Source: Bacteroidota bacterium
GTDB lineage: Bacteria; Bacteroidota; Bacteroidia; AKYH767-A; 2013-40CM-41-45
Assembly (NCBI GenBank): GCA_016711505.1
Contig: JADJSV010000012.1
Coordinates: 1 to 51,152, forward strand
DNA: 51,152 nucleotides
Reading direction: 5' to 3'
Part shown: one piece after another, positions 1 to 10,090 of the stretch
How the letters are laid out: every line of letters starts with the position of its first letter
How positions within the stretch are numbered: position 1 is the stretch's first letter
Translations under genes and position numbers: made by a program
The notes under the pieces: generated by a model
What the model was told of the DNA's origin: nothing
What the model saw: only the letters and a program-made list of their open reading frames with translations
The model's database searches: none

Positions 1-2
1 TC

Positions 3-1088
3 GATCCTGAGGTTCTGGAGGCAATGCTTCCTTTCTTCAATCAGCATTTCGGGAATGCAGCAAGCCGTTCGCATGCATATGGCTGGATAGCTGATGAAGC
101 TGTAAAAATTCCCGTTCTGTTATTGCAGATTATATCGGTGCAGAGGAAAATGAAATTGTTTTACCAGGGCTCTACTGAAGCAATTAATCTTGCCATTAAG
201 GAGTCGCTGAAGCCTATGTTACAAAACGCAAACACATAATTACACTTGCCACTGAACACAAAGCAGTTCTAGATACATGCAAACACCTTGAATCTCTTGG
301 GCACAGAGATCACTGTACTTCCTGTTCTTGAAGATGGCATGCTCGACCTTAACGTTTAGATCGGAGTATTCGCAACGATACCATTCTTGTTTGCGCTATG
401 CTTGCAAATAATGACTGGCGTAATCCTACCAATTGACCAGATCGCAGACATTGTTCATTCGAAAAATTCAATTCTGTTTTGTGATGCAACTCAGGCCGGT
501 GGAAAGATCCGTAGCGATGTTTCAGAATTGAAAGCTGATCTGCTTTGTTTATCTGCACACAAAATGTACGGACCAAAAGGTATCGGGATGTTGTATGTGA
601 GAAGAAAAAATCCGCGGGTTACACTTATTGCTCAGATCGATGGTGGTGGACATGAACGTAACCTCCGCAGTGGCACAGTGAATGTTCCGGGAATTGTTGG
701 TTTTGCAAAAGCCTGCGAACTGGCCAGGAAAGAATTCATGCAAATGAATGGAACGATTTCAATTTTAAGAACACGCCTCGAACAGGAACTTTGTGATCTA
801 GGAGCATCGATCAATGGTAATATCAAACATCGTTTACCAAATACATCCAACCTGACATTCCCGGGAAGAAAAGCAGATGAAATTATGAAGGCTCTTCCGA
901 ATATTGCAATGGCAACAGGCAGCGCATGTTCTTCAGCATTACCGGAACCTTCACATGTGTTGACTGCAATGGGATTGAAGGAGAAAGATGCGTATGCTTC
1001 GATTCGATTTTCTTTGGGGAGATTTACAAGTGGAGAAGAAATAGAAAAAGTAATCAGGATGTTTGAATCTCACTTGAGCAATCACTGA
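3..1088 (+). CDS. Cysteine desulfurase (NifS/IscS family), 5'-partial and frameshifted
   Basis: This PLP enzyme takes sulfur from L-cysteine as a protein persulfide for Fe-S cluster or thio-cofactor synthesis in the cytoplasm. The visible start of the protein (DPEVLEAMLPFF, FGNAASRSHAYG) matches residues about 15-40 of the family, so only a short N-terminus lies outside the window. Further on are GSTEAINLAIK, a TEHKAVLDTC segment, the PLP-lysine motif LSAHKMYGPKG and the catalytic cysteine loop ATGSACSSALPEPSHVL. From about position 420 to the stop the frame is clean. Between about 105 and 420 the reading frame changes at least four times, although each piece is conserved in the family. I read this as indel errors or a very recent pseudogene. 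A specific iscS, nifS or sufS assignment is not possible. The downstream LRR gene converges on it, with 3 nt between the stops. Confidence 0.85.
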
Positions 1089-1091
1089 ATC

Positions 1092-3793
1092 TCATCTATG
1101 CATTTTAATAAATTTCTCCTGATAAATACCAGCTTCTGTTTTTATTTTCATGATGAACAATCCCGGTAAAAAGTCAGTAACATTTATATAGATAGCTTCT
1201 GTTTCATCATAATTTTGTTCAAAAACTAAATGTCCTATCAGATCAAATATTTTACGCTTTCCATTTTTCCTTTTTCTGACTTGATATACATATCAGAAAA
1301 CCTACCGGGTTAGGATATATGTAAATGTTATCATCAGAAATAATATCATTTCTATCAACCGTAGTTTCAATTTCAAGAATTACAGTATTGGTGGCAATTG
1401 GCAAATTATAATCAAAATAAATATGAGCAGTGTTTTTAATTAATGTACACTTCCGGTAAATTCTGATCTTCTGATCCTGTAAACAATATGTCCATGGCTA
1501 AGTTCTTCATTGGTAAAGCTATCAGCCAGATTGATATTATTATAATTAAAGCGAAGAATATTGCGGGTAAAGTTGCGTTACAACATCATGACTTGAATAA
1601 ATTAATTCGAAACTCTGTGGATCCAGATTCATATCAATTGTGTCAACGATAAAAATATTTTCTGCAGACGCATTTCCTGTATTCTGAAAATTGATCGTAT
1701 AAGTAAATTCATAAACAGAAGTATCTGCGTATTCCGGGAAAACCAGTTTGTTATTCGGATCAAACGAAGTCCTGACAGGCGTGCATTCTGAAATAAAATT
1801 ATTAGTGGTGTCGGAATCAGCAAAAGGCTCCACCGACAATTGATAACATACTGTATCCGTTATTCCTGCTGTAGTATCCGTATTACTTTTAAGGAAAAAG
1901 ACCGCCACGGGTCACGACAGAAATATCAGGAACCGTCCAACGGATGGTATCACCCGAAATTATATCGGGTGTAAGTGCTCCCCGGTGAAGGAAGGATACT
2001 TGAAAAAGGACCCCTGCAATATTACTGTAACGACAGCTGTATCATTGTAGCATTTCATTCCATATATTGAAAAGCTTCTCCGGCTCTGAAATAAACAGTT
2101 GTTTGTCTTCCCGGAATAAATGGCGAAAACCATAATACCACCGGCAAACAAATCAAAATCCGATTACACTTTACACCAAATTCCAATGAATCTGATAATG
2201 AATCACCCGGCGTCAGGCTTACATTTAAAATTCCATTTGAAGGACATTAATAAAACTTAACGAAGAATTTGTTGTATCAATTCTGACTTCATAATCTCCT
2301 ACCGGTACACGAAATGAAAAAGTTCCGTATTGATTTGTATATGAAATTTGTTTTAATATTCCTGCAGAGTCAAGTCTGACAGGAATATTTTCCAAAGACG
2401 ATTCCAAAGATTCTTTAACACAATTTGCATTCTGATCATCATAAACAGAACCCTGAATATTCCATCGGATGACGCAACCGTCGGAAGGCTGACAAAGCGG
2501 TAATTGATTAATAGTGCCACCATTGGTTATATAATTGGGAATGCAATTTATATTGGAATTATTAACAGTAATATTTCCTACAAATGTTATCGGAGGTAAA
2601 CAAGTAAGCGGACAATTGCTAAGATCGATATTGTACATTGAGTCCGGTAAATAATCCAGTTCTGAAAGGTCAGAACTTTGCGCCTGCAAATAACCTAATG
2701 TAGAAGGAACATGTGGTAAAATCGAAATTCTCGAATTGGACATAAACAAAGCTTCAAGGTTTTCCGGCAATGACGGAAGCGAAGTTAAAATTGTATTATC
2801 CATCATAAGTGTCGTCAGCATTCGAGGGAGAGAATCTATGTTTACGATTTGTGTGTTACTTATATTGAGGTATTGAAGCGAATTATTTAACTGAGGAAGA
2901 TATCTCAAACTATCCAGATCTATCGCAAGACGTTCAAGCTGCGCAGGCAATTCCGGAAGTGTATCAATAAGATTATCTCCGATATAGATCACTTTTAATG
3001 AATCAGGAAATGAGGGAATCTGGGTGATCCTGTTATCGCCCAGAGATAAATATTGCAATGAATCAGGCAAAGCCGGCAGAGAATTTATAATGCAATTTGA
3101 AGCATTTAAATATTCCAATCCTTGAGGAAGAGCCGGAAGAGAGGTAAGTGGATTTGCAAATACTTCCAAGTGAACCATGAATCAGGCAATGATGGAAGTA
3201 TATTGATCCAGTTATGTGAAATATTTAAGTTGAGGAGTGGGGACGGAAAAGCAGGGATTGAACTAATCTGATTATATGACAAATTTGCCTCTTCAAGTAC
3301 CGTAGAAAATAGACAGCAACATCAGGAATTCTGTTATGAGCTGCAATCCAGATACTTTTAAAAATTACCGCCCGCTGACATTGGAACTTGCATATTAATT
3401 AACTTGTTAACTGCAATTGAGGTATTCAATGGATGCAAGGTAATCTAGATCAGTAATATTGTTGTATGAACAATCCAGCTTTCAGGTTTGCCGGCATATA
3501 CTGTAGATACGTTAAATTATTCCTCTGCAATAAAATTCTTCAAGATTTGGAAAATACTGAAGACCTTCTATAATATTAATTCCCGATAGAGAACAATCCA
3601 TAATGGTTATATTGGAGAGTGCCGGACAGGTAGTATCCAGCGAATCATTGGCAATACATGATGACAATCCGGATGCAAGGAGATGATTTCTCCATAATGT
3701 ATCCTGCAGAAAAATCTTCTGGCAAAGCGCATTACCCGAACACACCATTAAGAATATCAATATTAAATATAATCTGAAATTTTTCATTGCCAT
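1092..3793 (-). CDS. Secreted leucine-rich-repeat protein with T9SS sorting domain, frameshifted
   Basis: This is a predicted secreted or surface protein of about 890 residues, broken by several frameshifts. Reading from 3793 it has a signal peptide (MKNFRLYLILIFLMVCSGNALC), then a run of at least eleven leucine-rich repeats of exactly 20 residues with the bacterial pattern LPxLPxxLxxLxxxxN (about 3300-2560). Next come a carboxypeptidase-regulatory-like or SdrD B-like fold (IQGSVYDDQNANCVKE, about 2470-2230), a DUF11/DUF7619-like domain (FDPNNKLVFPEYADTSVYEFTY, about 1770-1500) and a T9SS type A sorting domain (IYIYPNPVG near 1310, ending GIYQEKFIKMHR). Frames change near 1300, 1480, 1905, 2230 and 3180-3500, but domain order is preserved, so it was one gene. 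Ligand and function are unknown; LRRs usually bind proteins. Confidence 0.8.
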
Positions 3794-4160
3794 TGTAGTT
3801 AAAATAATAAATGTAATACAAAATTCATCTCCTGAAAACAGATAAGTGTTACAATGTATCGATTTTTTGAAAACCTGATTTAATATTTGGCCAACTAATC
3901 TGTTTGTGTTGTAAATAATTAACAGGTAAGGTTAAAAAAGTTTCCTTTATTACAACCTGATAAAATTGGCATCTGCCAATCTCTTCCAACTCAAGAATAA
4001 TAATTCAGGCTTTAGGTTTAGATTTTATTGCTTCATTTTTTTAAGACTTAGATCACTAAAAGTTAGCTTAGTATTGAATTTCCTTCGTCCGATATAGATA
4101 AAAATCCGGAAGATTAAATATATTCGCAGCCTACATGAACAATCTCTAACTACCGATCAC
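3794..4160. other. Intergenic region between divergent genes, nothing recognised
   Basis: This 367 nt AT-rich spacer lies between the divergent LRR gene and the first multi-pass membrane gene. I see no strong hairpin, no repeat shared with the rest of the window and no coding continuity. Promoters for both neighbours should lie here, but none could be placed with confidence. Confidence 0.5.
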
Positions 4161-5881
4161 TTGAATCTACTAAATAGACTAAAAAGACTTTTACCCGAAG
4201 GCTTAATAATTTTTGCGCTCATTTTATCGATCAATAATTATTTTGGAAATGAATCAAAGGTCATAAAATCGGATGGAGATGGATACTACGACTACCTTCC
4301 TGCTTTAATGATCTATGGCGATCTGCCCAAAGCCACAGACTCTATCGCCTCTGAACGGATCCGGAATAATGGGGTTTACATTTCTTATAAAGACCATAAA
4401 TTAAATAAATATCCTTGCGGAACTGCGACATTAATGTTGCCGTTTTTGTCTATGCCCATTTAACTGCACCCATGGGATTTTCAAATGATGGATTTACACT
4501 TCCTTATCAGAGAGCCGTCTTTATGCTGCAGTCGTTTATCTGTTGTTGGCCCTGGTTTTCTTACGAAAGCTCTTACTACTTTATAATACATCGCGAACGA
4601 ATATTTTTCTGATCCAATGTCTGGTTGTTTTTTCAACCTCAATAATCAATTACATTTATTACGACCCCTCATTTAGTCACGTGTATTCATTTTTTGCGAT
4701 TACTGCATTCTTGTATTTTGTGAAAGCATATTTTACCGATAAAAAGCAAAGTCACTTTCTGTGGGCATGTTTGTTTTTCGGATTGATTTTTATTCTTCGC
4801 CAATTGAATATTCTTATACTTTTCTTTATCCCGTTTCTCGCAGGCTCACCTGAAGAGCTCAAAGGTTTTTTTATGCGACTCTTCAAAGATCTGTGGTTTA
4901 CATTCAAAGGTTTAATATTATTTTTAATCGTTGTATCAATTCAACTTTATTTCTGGCATTGGCAAACGGAGAATGGTTAGTTTACCCTTATCAATCCGAG
5001 TCTTTTAATTTTCTCAAGCCTGCATTCATGGATATTTTATTCAGCTACAGAAAAGGGTTATTCATTTATACACCCCGTTCTTTTTTGTCGCTGTTTGCAT
5101 TGTTCATTTATATAAAGAAGAAAAAAATATTATTTACTCATTACCTGGTCTGCTTTCTTTCTTTTTTTTAACTTATGTACTCTCTTCTTCATGGTGGAGC
5201 TGGTTTTATGGTATGAGCTACGGATTAAGAGCGTATATCGATTTTTACACAGTGTTCTGCATCTTACTTGCAGTTTTACTCGAATCAAAAAACGACTTGT
5301 GATAATTCCGGCAGTGCTATTGTTACTGCTCACAATACCGGTGAATCTGATCCAGACTCTTCAGTATAAAAAGCAGATCCTTCATTGGGATAGTATGGAT
5401 AAACAAAATACTGGACGATCTTTTTTGGAAACAAAGCATCAATTCAATGGAATGGTATGGAAAAGGAATTTGTTTTTTCAGAGGAGAAAACTAAACAACT
5501 GTACACATCAGCCACCGGAGACAAACGGGCAAAATCCAATTCATCTGTGGAAGTATATTTTCAGAATGCAGCACAGATCCTTGATTTCGAAAAAAACAAA
5601 TATCATTCAGGTCAGTTTTAAAACAATTTTTCTCCGAAGGAAGATGCTTCCATTGAGCTAACTGTTAAAGGACATGATTAGTGGTGAAATAGCTTATAGC
5701 CATAGTGTTCCCTTAATTCACTTTCAGGAAAAGGTTTAAATACAGAGCAAACAGGAGTTTTCAATTACGAAGTACCAACAATGACAGCTGAAAACAAAGA
5801 GTATCGTTAAAAGTCTTTACGAAAGAGGAAATTGCTGAATTGAAGGATTTAAAAATTAGTTACATAAATTATAAATACTGA
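4161..5881 (+). CDS. Multi-pass membrane protein, possible GT-C-type glycosyltransferase, frameshifted (paralogue A)
   Basis: This is an inner-membrane protein with about ten hydrophobic segments followed by a predicted extracytoplasmic beta-rich tail. After the first membrane segment comes SDGDGYYDYLPALMIYGDL, an acidic and aromatic loop of the kind found after TM1 in GT-C-like membrane glycosyltransferases. Near residue 350 is SSSWWSWFYGMSYGLRAYID, which recurs almost exactly in the next gene. The C-terminal tail reads SSVEVYFQNAAQILDFEK and ends ELKDLKISYINYKY at 5881. Frames change near 4450, 4540, 4970, 5170, 5290 and 5400, and repeatedly after 5640, yet the composite sequence is continuous. 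Start ATG 4161 is the first in-frame ATG before the hydrophobic N-terminus. Catalytic role and substrate are inferred from topology only. Confidence 0.6.
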
Positions 5882-5976
5882 CAAAAAAAGTTTTAAAGTA
5901 ATACTTATTTTAGTATTTAAACACCGACGACAAGAGTTAAACGTAAACTCTTTGTCTCTTGTTTAAGATTCGCATT

Positions 5977-7781
5977 ATGATTTCCATTTTAAAACCAGTA
6001 ACAGTGAAATCCAGTCTTTCGTCATATGCAATTCTTGTCAGCGTGATCGTTTGCTTTATCATCAATTTCAGCTTTGATAGATTCCAGAAAACCAAAGATG
6101 TAATCAAGTACGATATTGTAACATATTACGAATATCTTCCTTTGATATTTATTTATGATGACATCCGGGTAGAAAACACTATGGCACTGAAGAAACTAAA
6201 GCCTGTGTTATCTGGACAGTTCCGACACCCGAAGGAAAAGTGTTATTAAAATGACAATGGGATTGTCTATCCTCTACTCCCCGTTTTTCTTTAGCTCACC
6301 TAATAGCTCAACCATTTGGCTATCCGGCTGACGGATATTCGCAACCATATATACAACTCCTTTGTTTGAGCACTATTTTTATTTACTGCTGGGAATGTAC
6401 TACCTGAAAAAAATTCTACAACACTATTTATTTTCAGATTCAACGATAGCCATAACCATTTTGTTTATGGGAATAGGAACGAATATTTTATGCTACGCTT
6501 CACAATCAGCGCCAATGCCACATGTTTATTTGTTTTGTATGATCGCCATTTTCTTTTACTATACAACACAATGGAATCATACTCCAACAATAAAAAACTC
6601 CCTTTTGATTGGCCTTACATCGGGCTTGATTTCTTTGATCCGGCCATCTGACATTATCATTGTATTACTCTTTGCGCTTTACGGCGTAACCGGTCTGAAA
6701 GATTTGAGGTCGCGTGCGGCTTTTTTAAGAAAAAACTTTTATGATCGTACTGATAATTTTTTCTGCCTTTCTAGTCTGGCTTCCTCAATTTATTTATTGG
6801 AAAATTGCAACAGGCCATTTTATATACTATTCTTACAACAATGAAAGATTCTATTTACGCAACCTCGAATTATAGAAGGACTTTTCAGTTTCAGAAAAGG
6901 CTGGCTGCTTTACACTCCAATGATGCTTTTTGCATTTGCCGGTCTGTTTTTACTGAAAGATGAACTGAAAAAAATTCAAACGGGAATCTGGCTATTTATT
7001 CTCCTGAATATCTACATCACTTTTTCATGGTGGTGTTGGTGGTATGGCGGAGCTTTCGGCATGAGAAGTATGATCGATAGTTATGCAATTATGGCTTTAC
7101 CACTGGCATCTACAGTAAACTACTTCAGAAACAAAAAGAGATTAGTACGCATTTTATTCTTCTCATCAGCCATCTTTTGTCGTGCTGAATATTTTCCAGA
7201 CGTACCAATACGAAAAAAAAGAATTCTCCGATATGATGGGATCAACAGAAAAACTTTATTTCAAGATCTTTGGAAAACAACTTATAAACCCGGAGTACGA
7301 TGAGCTTGCAACACAAATCGATGCCCGCGAAGCCGTTCTTGGCCGTAATAGTATATATATGAACCTTCACCTGTATATCCTTCCTTTCGAGTGAAGATTC
7401 GGTTTACATTCAATCACAATCAGGAAGATATCTCACATTGAGTTCAGATGAAAACAAGATCGAATTGTTGGCCGAAAATTCGAGACCGGTGAAAAAGGAG
7501 ATCTTTGTATTTAAAAACTTCAAAATGATCTATGTGCTATCTCTGCACAAAATCATATGTATATTTCAGCTAATCTATACAAAAATGGTGAAGTCAGAGC
7601 AGAGGAAGAATCAATGTTAATATGGGAAACTTTTTCACTTATAAAAGTCGATAAATTCATTCGCTTTAAAGGCATCAAATGGAAAATATATTTCTGTTTC
7701 GAAAAATTCATTCCGACTCATTGCAAAAGCGATACAATCGAGATTCTGAAAATTTCATTTGCTGAAGACAAAATAGCCTGA
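5977..7781 (+). CDS. Multi-pass membrane protein with fascin-like beta-trefoil C-terminus, frameshifted (paralogue B)
   Basis: This is a paralogue of the gene just upstream. It keeps the loop after TM1 (KYDIVTYYEYLPLIFIYDD) and the motif FSWWCWWYGGAFGMRSMID, with about ten membrane segments between. The C-terminal 130 residues differ from paralogue A. The composite reads VYIQSQSGRYLTLSSDENKI, then MYISANLYKNGEVRAEEES, ETFSLIKVDKF and NGKYISVSKNSFRLIAK. These are repeated G-[KR]-Y-[LI]-[ST] units typical of fascin-like beta-trefoils. Frames shift near 6240, 6420, 6740, 6850, 7180, 7390, 7540 and 7690-7730. I chose ATG 5977; an in-frame TTG at 5959 is an alternative. A membrane glycosyltransferase carrying a glycan- or protein-binding trefoil is an inference. 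Confidence 0.55.
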
Positions 7782-7872
7782 CAAGAGAAAATAAAATGCA
7801 GCACAGATACCCTCTTTCTTTGTCAACTATTTTTCTTCTGACAATATTTACAAGTACTAAACTAATTATCAG

Positions 7873-8397
7873 ATGGCCTCTGCCTTCTCTCACGCCTTGC
7901 AGCTTTTGCAATCGGCAAATCAACACTAAAAAGTCCTCAATCAAAATTGCAGTACTCGGAATGCTTTGCGCAATTTTCCGGACATCGATGTCCTGAGCTT
8001 TTATTTTGGAATCCCTTATGAATCTTCTGGAAATATCGTGGATTCATTCATTCAATACCATTTGCACTTATCCTTTCACTTCGATCACAACTTTATTCTT
8101 CCGGTCGGAAAATATTTTTCAAGATCGTGGTACAGCTTGGTTGTCTTCTTTTTTATTGCAACCGTTTCACATGGAGTTTTAGATGCAATTACTAACGGCG
8201 GACTGGGAGTTGCTTTCTTTTCTCCATTTGATAATAACAGATATTTCTTTCCATGGCGTCCTGTACAGGTTTCACCTGTAAACGTCCATAGCTTTTTTAG
8301 TGAATGGGGAATCAGAGTATTGAAAAGTGAGTTTGTTTATATCTGGATTCCATCGATCATGCTCATGGTTATTTCGAAATCAGTTGCAAAAAAATAA
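7873..8397 (+). CDS. YdjM-like (DUF457) membrane protein, predicted metal-dependent hydrolase, frameshifted
   Basis: The composite begins MASAFSHA and continues with AVLGMLCAIFPDIDVLSF, then a His-rich segment with a frame change (GHRGFIHSIPFAL when corrected) and FFIATVSHGVLDAITNGGLG. The family keeps exactly these elements: an N-terminal SHA, PDxD, HRG-x-HS and SHxxLD, which form a proposed metal site in a four-helix membrane protein. The length of about 175 residues is normal. Frameshifts occur near 7905, 7980 and 8030-8110, with a clean frame from about 8120 to the stop. The gene follows the two membrane paralogues on the same strand. An IS110 element starts about 20 nt after its stop codon. 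The biochemical substrate of the family is not established. Confidence 0.7.
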
Positions 8398-8511
8398 ACT
8401 CTTTTTTCAAACACAAGTATCTATGCAAAGAAAAACGTTGAGAACCCAAAGGGTTTTAAACAGTCTTTTCAAGTACTACCTTGAATGCTGTAAACTTATA
8501 AACTCAACGCT

Positions 8512-9591
8512 ATGAAAACAAATGTAGAAATGTTCTCTGAGAAAGTCAATCAATTGTATGTTGGATTAGATGTACACAAAAATCAATGGTCAGTTTGTAT
8601 GCGGACGGAGGAATTTGAACACAAAACCTTTACTCAGCCACCAAATCCTGAGATTTTGTACGATTACATCCAAAAGAATTTTTCAAGTTATCAAGTTATA
8701 TGTGCTTACGAAGCCGGTTTCTGCGGTTACTGGATCAGTGAACAGTTAAAATCGTATGGTTTTGAATGCTTGGTATTAAATGCAGTTGATATTCCCGGAA
8801 GCGATAAAGACATCCAAAGAAAAACCGATCGTGTTGATTGCAGGAAAATAGCCCATGAATTAAGCAAAGGTGAAGTACAGGGAATCTTTCAACCAGACAG
8901 AGCACAACAAGGATTTCGAAACTTGTTTCGTCAGCGAAATAAATTAGTAAAACAATTGAGGTTGTAAAAAACAATATTCGTTCTCTTCTTTTTTAACGGG
9001 ACTCAAATCGAAAAGGAATACGAGAATGGAAATTGAGTCTTTCGTTTAGAAAATGGTTGCAAGCAATACCAATGGATACAAATACTAATCGCCTAAGTCT
9101 TGATTCCATGTTACGTCGATTGGACTTTTTGCAGCAAGAATATTTAGTAGTAGTAAAACAATTGTTATCCTACGTGCAAAACTAATCACAAGGAGAATTA
9201 TAAATTATTGAACACTATTCCCGGCATAGGCAAGATTGTTTCTATCGCTTTACTATGCGAAATAGGAGATGTCAATAGATTTAAGAGAGTAGATGAATTC
9301 TGTAGTTACATGGGATTAGTACCCAACATATATCAATCAGGAGACAAATTAAGAGTACGAGGACTAACCAAACGATGTCAATCAGTTCTACGTTCGTATA
9401 TAATTGAAGCTGCCTGGACTGCAGTTAGAAAAGATCCCGAATTAATTGAGTATTACAAAAGACATGTTGGAAAAAAAGTAACAGGGAAAATAATAGTAAA
9501 GGTTGCAAGAAAATTATTGGTAAGAATCTATTATACATTAAAATTTAAGCGACCATATATTATAAATTACAATCAGATCAATCCAAAATAA
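8512..9591 (+). CDS. IS110-family transposase (DEDD plus serine recombinase), copy 1, frameshifted
   Basis: The transposase of IS110 elements joins a RuvC-like DEDD nuclease domain to a C-terminal domain with a catalytic serine. Here the N-terminal domain shows LYVGLDVHKNQWS (first Asp at residue 20), VICAYEAGFCG and KTDRVDCRKIAHELSKG. The C-terminal domain shows NTIPGIGKIVSIALLCEIG, SYMGLVPNIYQSGDKLRVRG (candidate serine in QSGDK) and VLRSYIIEAAW. Frames break near 8965, 8990, 9035 and 9180. Copy 2 has the missing bases at these points, so the two copies together give an intact protein of about 355 residues. ATG 8512 follows an untranslated leader that is conserved in both copies. Confidence 0.9.
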
Positions 9592-9858
9592 AGTGACCGC
9601 AATTAGTGAACTGCAGCGCCTTCATGGAAGACTGCTCACACAAGTAGGCGGCCTTTATTATTACAATTAATAAATGCTTGCAGCTTCAAAACGATGACTG
9701 CTTATTGGAGTTTACCCAACTAGGTATGGATTGCTGATCTTATTAATTGCCAGAAAAACGCTTCACACGAGGCCTGGCCATGTTTTTTCCGGCAATTAAC
9801 AAGACACCATCAAATAATAAATTTTTAAAATAATTTGGATAAATTCTTTCATTGGAGT
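9592..9858 (+). ncRNA. Candidate bridge/seek RNA region of IS110 copy 1
   Basis: This 267 nt right-end non-coding segment is identical base for base in both IS copies, although their transposase genes differ by many indels. Four short stretches match the predicted recombination partners. TTAGTGAACT (9603-9612) is the reverse complement of the right target half. ACACAAGT (9638-9645) is identical to the left target half. ATTGGAGT (9704-9711) is identical to the element's right end. TAGGTAT (9721-9727) can pair with left-end GTATCTA through five Watson-Crick and two G-T pairs. A strong hairpin spans 9744-9799. Guide RNAs of this kind are known for IS110 (left end) and IS1111 (right end) elements. 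Exact RNA ends and folding were not computed. Confidence 0.6.
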
Positions 9859-9934
9859 TCACTAAAATTTGTCACAAGAACACTGATGCTACCCTTAAAT
9901 CAACCTGATGTGCTCTTGTGCTGACTTTTAGTGA
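9859..9934. repeat. REP-like palindrome flanking IS110 copy 1
   Basis: This is an imperfect inverted repeat, with arms at 9859-9882 and 9911-9934 that agree at about 19 of 24 positions. The left arm starts TCACTAAAATT and contains CACAAGAACA; the right arm mirrors it (TGCTCTTGTG, TTTTAGTGA). Related palindromes occur at 9966-10034 and 44535-44606 with unrelated loops. It directly abuts the right end of the IS. Confidence 0.8.
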
Positions 9935-9955
9935 TCTCGTATGTTTGAAAAATAA

Positions 9956-10034
9956 AACACAAAGTTCACTAAAATTCGTCACAAGAACACATAATTGAAA
10001 CTTCACTTATGCTCTTGTGCCAAAAACTTAGTGA
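9956..10034. repeat. Unoccupied REP-like palindrome (empty IS110 target)
   Basis: This is the same palindrome family, with arms at 9966-9989 and 10011-10034. It is preceded by AACACAAAGT (9956-9965), which corresponds to the left flank of both IS copies. The site is therefore what each IS target looked like before insertion. It lies between IS copy 1 and the 3' end of the LpxR-like gene. Confidence 0.8.
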
Positions 10035-10090
10035 TCTTAGTGTTAAATTAAGCAGCAACATTTTAGAAGCACAAGTGCAATCAAGGTTGA

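Larger units (their letters stand above)
8417..9858 (+). mobile_element. IS110-family insertion sequence, copy 1
   Basis: This element of about 1.44 kb is nearly identical to the one at 43092-44534. The limits were set by comparing the two copies and their flanks with an unoccupied target at 9956-9990. Left of the element lies AACACAA, then a shared GT dinucleotide. Right of it lies TCACTAAAATT after another GT. The joined flanks recreate the empty site apart from one A in a homopolymer. There are no terminal inverted repeats and no longer target duplication, as expected for IS110 elements, which use a core dinucleotide. It carries about 95 nt of left non-coding sequence, the transposase gene, and 267 nt of right non-coding sequence. 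Confidence 0.85.

Noticed and set aside
2225..3178. An IpaH/YopM-like type III effector
   Set aside because: The protein has an N-terminal signal peptide and a C-terminal T9SS sorting domain and no ubiquitin-ligase domain.
8410..8416. AACACAA as part of the IS left end
   Set aside because: Both copies share it, but the empty site at 9956 shows that it belongs to the target, not to the element.
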